Below, in pieces: positions 57,392-64,000 of a DNA stretch of 64,000 nucleotides. The notes below the pieces were generated by a model that saw only the letters and a program-made list of their open reading frames with translations, did no database searches and was not told where the DNA came from. Position 1 is the first letter of the stretch. Every line of letters begins with the position of its first letter. Source of the DNA: Hemicordylus capensis (taxonomy: Eukaryota; Chordata; Lepidosauria; Squamata; Cordylidae); assembly GCF_027244095.1 (NCBI RefSeq), contig NC_069665.1, forward strand, positions 1,676,501-1,740,500. The letters are read 5' to 3'. The position numbers and the translations under genes are program-made.

Positions 57392-58191
57392 TGCACAGAA
57401 GCTTGAAATGTCAAGTCGGCTGCACCACACACAGCCTCTCGACAATGGATGCCAGAAGACACACGCCATAAGATTCTAGATCAATCACAGAATCCATAGG
57501 CGGCTTCATTTCGCGGCAATGTCCTGCTCTGCATTGCTGGAGCAAGATCTGATATAGAAGAGAAGAGAGGAAATCCCCTCTGGCTGTACACTTACAAAAA
57601 CAAAAAGGTTTTTTTTTAAACCCACAGTCAGTGGAGGAATCCCTCGCGAAACAAAATGCTTGGAAATAGAGATTTCTGTGCAGAATGTAAAGAGAGGCAT
57701 TGCATGTGCATGCACACACACGACACTGCCAGATAGACAGGGCCCTCCCTCCCTGCTTGCCCAGGTGATTGTAATGAATACGTATTTTCTTAAATGGCCT
57801 CATATTGAGCTTGGCACAGCAATTATTAGGGCCATATTGATGTGAAAGGAGGAGGGGCCCAGACTTGGAAATGCTCCTCCCCAAGTGAACCCCCCCCCCA
57901 TCCTCCACGAAGGAAGGAGGCAATATTAGAGCCCGTGGGCCCTTGGCTAGAAACGGCTCACCCCTTGGGTTCTCCTGCATTTGCTGGGGTTGCCCAACTC
58001 TCCAGCCCATTGCAAATGCTGTGCATTTAACAGGAGTTTGTTGTGTAGTGGGGAGTGAAGAGGAGGAGGAGGAGGAGGAGGACAGAGGCTGGATGTGGCT
58101 GAGGGACATTCTTGCTGACCGCTCCAGGATCCAACAGCAGCATCTTAGAGTGTGAGTGGAAGATTCCAAGGAGTGGAGGCCTTTCAGGACT

Positions 58192-58380
58192 TAAGGGAAG
58201 ACCCAAGTTCGAATCCCCACTCAACCATGAAACTCACTGGGTGACTCTGGGCCAGTCATGTATCTCTTAGCCTAACCTACCTCACAGGGTTGTTGTGAGG
58301 ATACAAATAACAATGTACACCTCTCTGAGCTCCTCGGAGGAAGAGCTGGATATAAGTGTAAAAAACAAAAACAAAAATAC
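58192..58380 (+). mobile_element. MIR-like CORE-SINE, head partly missing
   Basis: AGACCCAAGTTCGAATCCCC (B box), core CACTGGGTGACTCTGGGCCA and CACAGGGTTGTTGTGAGGAT, tail CTCCTCGGAGGAAGAGCTGG and an A-rich end. Confidence 0.78.
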
Positions 58381-59018
58381 TTTAAAACAAACTAACTTTG
58401 CAGGTGTTGACATTATTTGACTTCATTAGAGTTTACCCTGGACCCAGCCATCTAATTTGAATATTTCTTTAGTGATGATCACTGGACATTTCTCTGAACA
58501 GAACTGTTCTGTGACGTCATAACAATGTGTCCAGGAGGTATCCTTCCTCTTTCATTTCTTATGACAAGCAAGCAGCTACATTGTACAGACCCCTGAACAC
58601 ACTTGGCCTCCCGTCTGAGGACCATACCCGACCCCCCCCAGCCCTCCAAGCGAACCTGCAGCCTGTCAGTCACTCAAGGCTCTGTCCTCTCTCTCTGTGT
58701 TTCAACATCAGGTTTAAATTGGGCTAACAAGGCTGAGAGCTTGGCATTGGGAACTGGTGCCCTGGAGATGAGTGGAAGTTCTCCGGAGAGCAGATTCTCT
58801 GGAAGAAGATGCTTCTCTGCTGTGAGGGTTTGCGGGAAGAAAAGAGCCAGGTGGAGACGACGGATGCAGAGATGGTGGGATTCACACCTTGTTCTCTGCA
58901 AGGGCCTTTGCAGGCCAACAGGATCCAATGGGGAGGAGCCTGACCCACTAGGCCACGCTGCCACGTCACCACTACCTGCTGGTTTTCAATTTCATTTTAT
59001 TTTGTATGGTATCACTTC

Positions 59019-59350
59019 ATTAGGTAACTGAACAAGAACAGCTCTGCTGGATCAGGGCCAAGAAGGCCCATCTAGTCCGGCATCGCGTTTCTCGCAGTGG
59101 CCCACCAGATGCCTCTGGGAAGCCCAAATGCAAGAACTGAGGGCAGGCCCTCTTTCCTGCTGTTGCTCCCCTGCAACTGGTATTGAGAGGCCTCTTGCCT
59201 CTGAGGCTGGAGCTGGCCTGTAGCCGCCAGACTAGTAGCCATTGATGGGCCTGTCTCAGCCTATCTTAGTCGCAGACTATGTCTCCATGAATTGTCTCAG
59301 CGCCTCTTAAAGCCGCCCAAGCCAGTGGCCATGACCATATCGAGTGGCAG
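59019..59350 (-). repeat. Interspersed repeat, family unnamed (opposite copy at 4895-5108)
   Basis: AACAGCTCTGCTGGATCAGG and CCCATCTAGTCCGGCATC, then CAGTGGCCCACCAGATGCCT, match the inverted copy at 5033-5105. It is probably LINE-derived. Confidence 0.58.
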
Positions 59351-59869
59351 AGAAGTCCATAGATTAAAGGACAGCCACAGCAATACGAATATGGTAGTCA
59401 GTAGAGAATTGAGTATCTTCAGAATTCCAAACTCCACTTAGGTTAAAAACATTTCTAGCCCTTCTAGGATGGGAGACACACCTGAAAAGGTGTGTGGAGA
59501 CTGGCAGCCCAGGATGTGCCATGGTCAGGGGGCTGGAATTTGTTGCTCTGCATGGTTTCATCTCTCTCCTTCATGACAAGCAGGGCTTTGGTGTCCTGCA
59601 GCCCCTTCTCTCCCTCTATGGTTAGCAGAGAGAATAACGTATGCGGAACTACAATAATGTCTACTTAACATAATGTACACTAGACCTTAAATTATGACTT
59701 GGATTTGAGGGCACGCCACCCTCACCATAGAGAAGTAGCCAGCCTCCTACACATCAAGTCAGACCATGGGTCCTTTCAGTCCCCTTCTGTCTGCTCCAGC
59801 TGGCAGCAACTCTGCAAGGTCACGGGACAAGGGGACAGGCTCATGTGTGGACTGGTAACTGGTTGAAGG

Positions 59870-60640
59870 AGAGGAAACAGATGGGAGGAATAAATGGACA
59901 ATTCTGTAGGTGGAGAGAAGAAAGACATGGGGTCCCCCAGGGATCAATCCTGGGACTGGGGCTCTTTAACTTGTTCATAAATGATCTCGAAGCTGGGTAA
60001 GCTGCAAATGGCCAACTTTGCAGACCCAAACAATTTAGGGTAGTGAAATCCACACAAGATTGTGAGGAGTTCCAAAAGGATCTCTGCAAATGGGAGGAGT
60101 GGGTGACAAAATGGCAGATGTGTCTCAATGCTAGCAAGTGTAAAGTGATGCATGTTAGGACAAAAAACTCCAACTTCACATATACGCGGATGGGGTCTGA
60201 GCTGTTAGTGACAGCTCATTGAAAGTATCAACTCAGTTTGTGGCAGCAGTGAAAAAGGCAAATTCCCTGCTTGGAATAATTAGGAAGGGGATTGAAAATC
60301 AAAACTGCTAACACTATAATGCCCTTATACAAAACTATGGCGCAGCCACATCTGGAGTATTGTGTATAGGTCACCATGCCTCAGAAAGGGCACGTTGTGG
60401 AACTGTGAAAGGTGCAGAAGAGGGCAACCAAGATGGTCAGGGGCCTGGAGCACCTTCCTCAGCAGACAAGGCTACAGCACTGGGGGCTTTTTAGTTTAGG
60501 AAAAAGGATGACTGAAGGGAGACATGATAGAGGTCTATAAAATCATGCATGGTGTGGAGAAGGTGGATAGAAATTTGTCTCCCTCTCTCATAACGCTAGA
60601 ACCAAACAAGGTTCAAAGGAGGCTTCCAGTAGACACAGCA
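59870..60640 (+). mobile_element. CR1 LINE, decayed RT fragment
   Basis: Interrupted frames carry CR1 signatures: a GVPQGSIL-like start at 59931, NLFINDLEAG near 59970, KCKVMHV near 60138, and QPHLEYC near 60343. They continue with ATKMVRGLEHLPQQ near 60427 and IEVYKIMHGVEKVD from 60527. Several stops and frame changes are present and both ends are missing. Probably an old copy. Confidence 0.8.
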
Positions 60641-60949
60641 AGTATGCACAGACAGTCAGGAATGGAAATATCAAATGATTTGTGCATGCACAGATGCATA
60701 AGGCCTGTTGGACTGCAAGTTGGGCAACAGCCTCTGCATGCCCCTGAGGCCTTTGTGTGGGGGCCTAAGGTGCTGGGGGGGGAACTCAGTTGCCTCTGTT
60801 GCCAGATTTGGCTTTTTTAAAGCCAAAATTTGGGTTACGGCCCATTTGACTCACGAGTATACCCCTGAGGTTCTGGCCACTGCAGCCAGCCTGCCCCCCT
60901 GTTAAGATCCAGCACTTCAACGGCAGCTTGAGTTGCACTGGTTTTGACT

Positions 60950-61062
60950 GGGCTTCCCCAGATGTTGTTGGACTACAACTCCCATAATCCCCCACCACAA
61001 CAGCTGGGGGCAGGGGGGCGAGAGGAGTTGCAACCCAGCAGCATATGTGGGACCCCTGGCCT
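60950..61062. mobile_element. Diverged palindromic MITE
   Basis: CCCAGATGTTGTTGGACTAC with ACTCCCATAATCC, and the inverse GAGGAGTTGCAACCCAGCAG ending GGGACCCCTGG. Confidence 0.6.
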
Positions 61063-61179
61063 AGAGGGGCTAAATGAGGGGCAGGTTGCGGGTGCATGAA
61101 GATGCCGGAGTCACCCTGCTGATGCTCAGCAGGGCCAGAGCTCCTCATGCCTTGAGGTCCACCAGAGCAGAGCAAGGGG

Positions 61180-63770
61180 CGGCTATCAAGGCAACCCACC
61201 CACCGAGCAGGGGGCGCGCAGACCCCAAGTCCCAGGAAGGGAGACCCAGCAGCGGGCAGGATATGGAGACGGCGCGCGCTTCGCTCGGCAGCACCAGCCG
61301 CCTTCGGGGGCGCCAGCAGCAGCAGCAGCAGCCCCTGCGAGGTGCATGCTGGAGGCGACCCCCCCCCCCCCGAGAAGCTGCTGGACAGGGCAGCCCAAGA
61401 CTGGAGCAGAGTCCAGGAGGAGCGGGAGGGGGCGCTCTCTCTTAGGGGGCAGCCAGCCGCCGCGGCGGGGCAGGCGCTCAAGTCTTCCCAGGAGGGGCTC
61501 TGGCCAGCGCTGCTGCTGGGCTGGCTGGTGGCTGGGCAAGGCAGGGACCCTGGCCGGATGGGACCCGCCTGTGGGCAAACGCCCTGCCCGGCGCAGACCC
61601 GAGCACGGGGGGGAGCATCCAGGAGGCGGGGGGCGCGCGCAGCGCAAAGGGTCGCCCCCCCAGCTGCTGCTGCTGCTGCTGCAGTCCCCTCCTCAGCCAG
61701 CCCCCCAGAGAGGACCCCCACCCGCGCCGTCTGCTGGGCGCTGGAAGCAGCAAAGAGGCGCAGGAGCAAAGTCACATGAAGCGCGGGGGGGGGGGCGGAG
61801 GGGGGGCAGCGGCGGGCAGCTCCCTCTCCCCCCGCCCGCCGCCGCGGCTGACTTGGTTCAAGTCATTGTTTGGCTTCAGCTTGAACCGCATTCCAGAGGG
61901 ACGCAGCGCCCCGTCTCCTTCCTCCTCCTCCTCCTCCCGCTGCTGCTGCTGCTCGCATTCCTGCCCCACACAAAAGAGTCCCTCCCGGCCCGCACAAAGG
62001 AGGCTGCTGGCTGGAGGGAGGGAGGCGCGAGCGGCCTTGGCGCTGCTGCTGCCCGCCTCGGGGAGATCCTCGCCCCTCGCCTTGGCGGAGCGGCAGCTTG
62101 CAGCTGGAGCCGGGCCACAGCGCCGCCCGGGCGGAGGAGGGGGCCGAGGGCGCCCCGCGGAGCGGCGGAGTGCCGAGCGAGGGGGCGGGCCGGCCGGCAG
62201 GCCGGGAAGCGCAAATTCCTCCGCGCAGCGCGCCATCGGCTGCCCCAGCCGCGTACCAAAGACTGGCCGCGGCGACGGGGCCGCTTTCCCGGCGCGCCCC
62301 CTCCCCGCCCCGCCGGTGCGCTGCTGCGAGGCCAGCCCCTGCGGGCGGGATGTCTCCGAGGTGACCGTGGCAGCGGCAGCAGCAGCAGGAGGCGCCGCCT
62401 GCTCGCTCCTCGCAGGGCCCGCGGGGCAGAGAAGGAAGAGCAGCCGCCGCCGCCGCCGCCGCCGCGGGAGGAGAAGGAGCCGGCCCGGCGGCGGCAGCAG
62501 CAGCAGCAGCAGGAGGAGGCGATTGCGGCTTCCCCGACGCTGCTGGACGGGCGACACCGGCGGCGGCATGGAGAAGTACGAGGAGGGCTTGGCCAAAGCC
62601 AGCAAGCTGATGGCAGAGCTGGCGCTCTACGAGGAAGGGCTGGGCCGGCGGAGGCGAGAGCCGCTGCCGCAGCCGTCGGGGCAGCAGCCGGAGCTGGATG
62701 GGCGAGCCAAGAAGCAGCTGAACGGCGGCGGCGGCGGTGGCTGCGCGCTGGGCCCTCCGCCGCCCTACCCGCCGCCGCTGCTGCAGCCGCCCCAGTCGAC
62801 GGCGGGCGAAGGGAACCCGGCGAGCCTTCCGCTGCTGCGCTCGCTCAACGGCGGCGGCTGCTACGAGGACGGGCCATGCCCGCGCTCCGAGGTGGCGCTC
62901 CCTTGCTACAAGCGCTACTCGGCCGAGGGCTACCCGCGCGGCAAAGGCGGCGGGGCCAGCCCGCGGGCCTCGACGTGCTACGGCCCGGAGGCGAGCAGCA
63001 GGTTCCCGCCGTCGATGGCGACAGGAGCAGGAGGGGGTGCCCTGGCCAGCCCGCGGGGCAGCCTGGTGACCGGGCCGGTCGAGGCGCTGAGCCCGCGCTC
63101 CAGTTACGCCAGCACGGCCAGCGACACCAGCAAGCACTCCAGCCCGCGCGCCAGCCTCACCAGCTCTTCCGACGGCGGCGGCGGCGGCGGCGGGGGCGGC
63201 AGCAGCAGCAAGCCGAGCAGCAACCGCACCAGCGGCATCAGCATGGGCTACGACCAGCGGCACATCAGCCCGCGCTCCTCGTCCTCCGGCACCGGCGAGC
63301 TGGAGGCGGCGGCGGGGGCCCGCCACGGGTCGGCGACGGGGGCAGCAGGCGCGTCGCCGTCGGGGGGCAGCGCGGCCCTGGTCAGCCCCCGCTCCAGCAT
63401 CTCCAGCCACAGCTCGCGCAGCTCGCGCAGCTCCCGAGGCTCGATGGGTGCCTACCCGGAGCTGCAGCTGCCCTCGCCGCGGGCGTCGATGCTTCCCGAG
63501 GACGGCCCGCTGGGGCTCGAGCCGGCGGCCGATGGCTACCCGGGGGCGCTGCTGCTGCTGCTGCACGGCCCGTCTCCGGCGGCCCTGGGGCCCGAGGCCG
63601 CCTCCATGCCCTACGGCCCCGCCGCCAAATTCCGGATCCCTTTCCAGGTGACGCCGTCCAGGGAGAGCGGGCCCAGCCAGGCGGAGAAGAGGCTGGAGGC
63701 GCTCACCGCGGAGCTGGAGAAGGAGCTGGAGATGCACCGGAAAAAAGAGTATTTCGGTGAGTGTTCCCCC
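61180..63770 (+). promoter_or_regulatory. WTIP: CpG-island-like region covering the WTIP promoter, 5' UTR and exon 1
   Basis: About 2.5 kb of extremely GC- and CpG-rich DNA with GCC/GGC and CAG/CTG triplet runs (for example 61314-61331 and 61662-61683). The transcription start is not resolved. Long open frames on both strands are a composition effect. Confidence 0.72.
62568..63756 (+). CDS. WTIP: WTIP (Ajuba-family LIM protein), first coding exon, partial gene
   Basis: Ajuba-family proteins (AJUBA, LIMD1, WTIP) are adaptors at cell junctions, P-bodies and in Hippo signalling, with a disordered N-terminal pre-LIM region and three C-terminal LIM domains. The ATG (G at -3 and +4) opens [20 protein letters not shown], like the LIMD1-type N-terminus. 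The exon encodes 396 residues plus one base and ends at a GTGAGT donor. Family hallmarks are [26 protein letters not shown] and [14 protein letters not shown]. The coiled segment [19 protein letters not shown] follows, then KKEYFG, which directly precedes LIM1 in the family. A polyglycine run of ten is encoded by GGC/GGG repeats, and serine/arginine repeats ([11 protein letters not shown]) follow. WTIP rather than AJUBA or LIMD1 is called from adjacency to UBA2. The LIM exons lie beyond 64000. Confidence 0.88.
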
Positions 63771-64000
63771 CCCCGACCCCTAAAAGCCGTTATCCCAATG
63801 ACCGGTCCTTCTACAGCCCCTGGTTCATTGCCAGTGCGGGGGGGGGCAGTGAGTGGAGCTGGCGGTCTGGGCAATCCTTCCCCCCTTGCGAAAGGTCTGG
63901 TCCCTGTCCGTGCTCCAATCCGCAAGAAACTCCGCACAACTTTTGCATTGACGGGACGGGCTGTGTGTGAAAAAATAACCAGAGAGAAGCTCTGCTGCTG

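Noticed and set aside
61863-63737. A 624-codon open frame on the minus strand over WTIP
   Set aside because: Antisense composition shadow of the CpG island, with no recognisable domain.
61346-63760. An 804-codon open frame overlapping WTIP exon 1
   Set aside because: It is in a different frame from the conserved pre-LIM protein, is composed of low-complexity R/G/A/Q runs, and exists because the DNA is so GC-rich. The WTIP frame from 62568 has the family motifs and a good splice donor.

Overview
The window is vertebrate nuclear DNA, most likely from a squamate reptile. Its genes have spliced exons with GT/AG introns. The repeats combine Bov-B/RTE LINE sequence, SINEs with a Bov-B-like tail, SINEs with a 5S-rRNA-like promoter, CR1- and L2-type LINEs, L1 and many short palindromic hAT-type elements, a mix known from lizards and snakes. 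The species cannot be named from sequence alone.

Five protein-coding genes lie on the + strand. (1) Positions 226-1120 hold the last two coding exons of KATNB1 (katanin p80). (2) Positions 6097-19948 hold a complete 14-exon carboxylesterase, about 575 aa, with an intact Ser-Glu-His triad and a C-terminal HSEL ER-retention signal. (3) Positions 22345-28072 hold PDCD2L, 7 exons, about 383 aa. (4) Positions 29088-49439 hold UBA2, the catalytic subunit of the SUMO E1, 17 exons, about 634 aa. (5) From 62568 to at least 63756 lies the first coding exon of WTIP, an Ajuba-family LIM protein; its LIM exons are beyond the window. PDCD2L, UBA2 and WTIP are neighbours in the same order on human 19q13.11, while KATNB1 is on human 16q, so the window spans a human synteny break. 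Apart from that shared history the genes are not a functional unit: cytoskeleton, ER ester hydrolysis, ribosome-associated chaperoning, SUMO activation, and junction/Hippo signalling.

GC-rich CpG-island-like stretches cover the starts of the carboxylesterase, PDCD2L, UBA2 and WTIP. The rest is intron and intergenic sequence dense in repeats. The clearest structures are a 5'-truncated L1 with a 20-bp target duplication (2291-4581), a 2.9-kb hAT element holding several younger insertions inside UBA2 intron 1 (31189-34109), an L2-type LINE broken by a Bov-B fragment and a Bov-B-tailed SINE (45474-47000), and a CR1 fragment (59870-60640). I saw no endogenous retrovirus, Polinton, CRISPR array or classical RNA gene. 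I found no convincing new biological system; the most interesting material is the nested transposon structure and the 5S-like SINE family.
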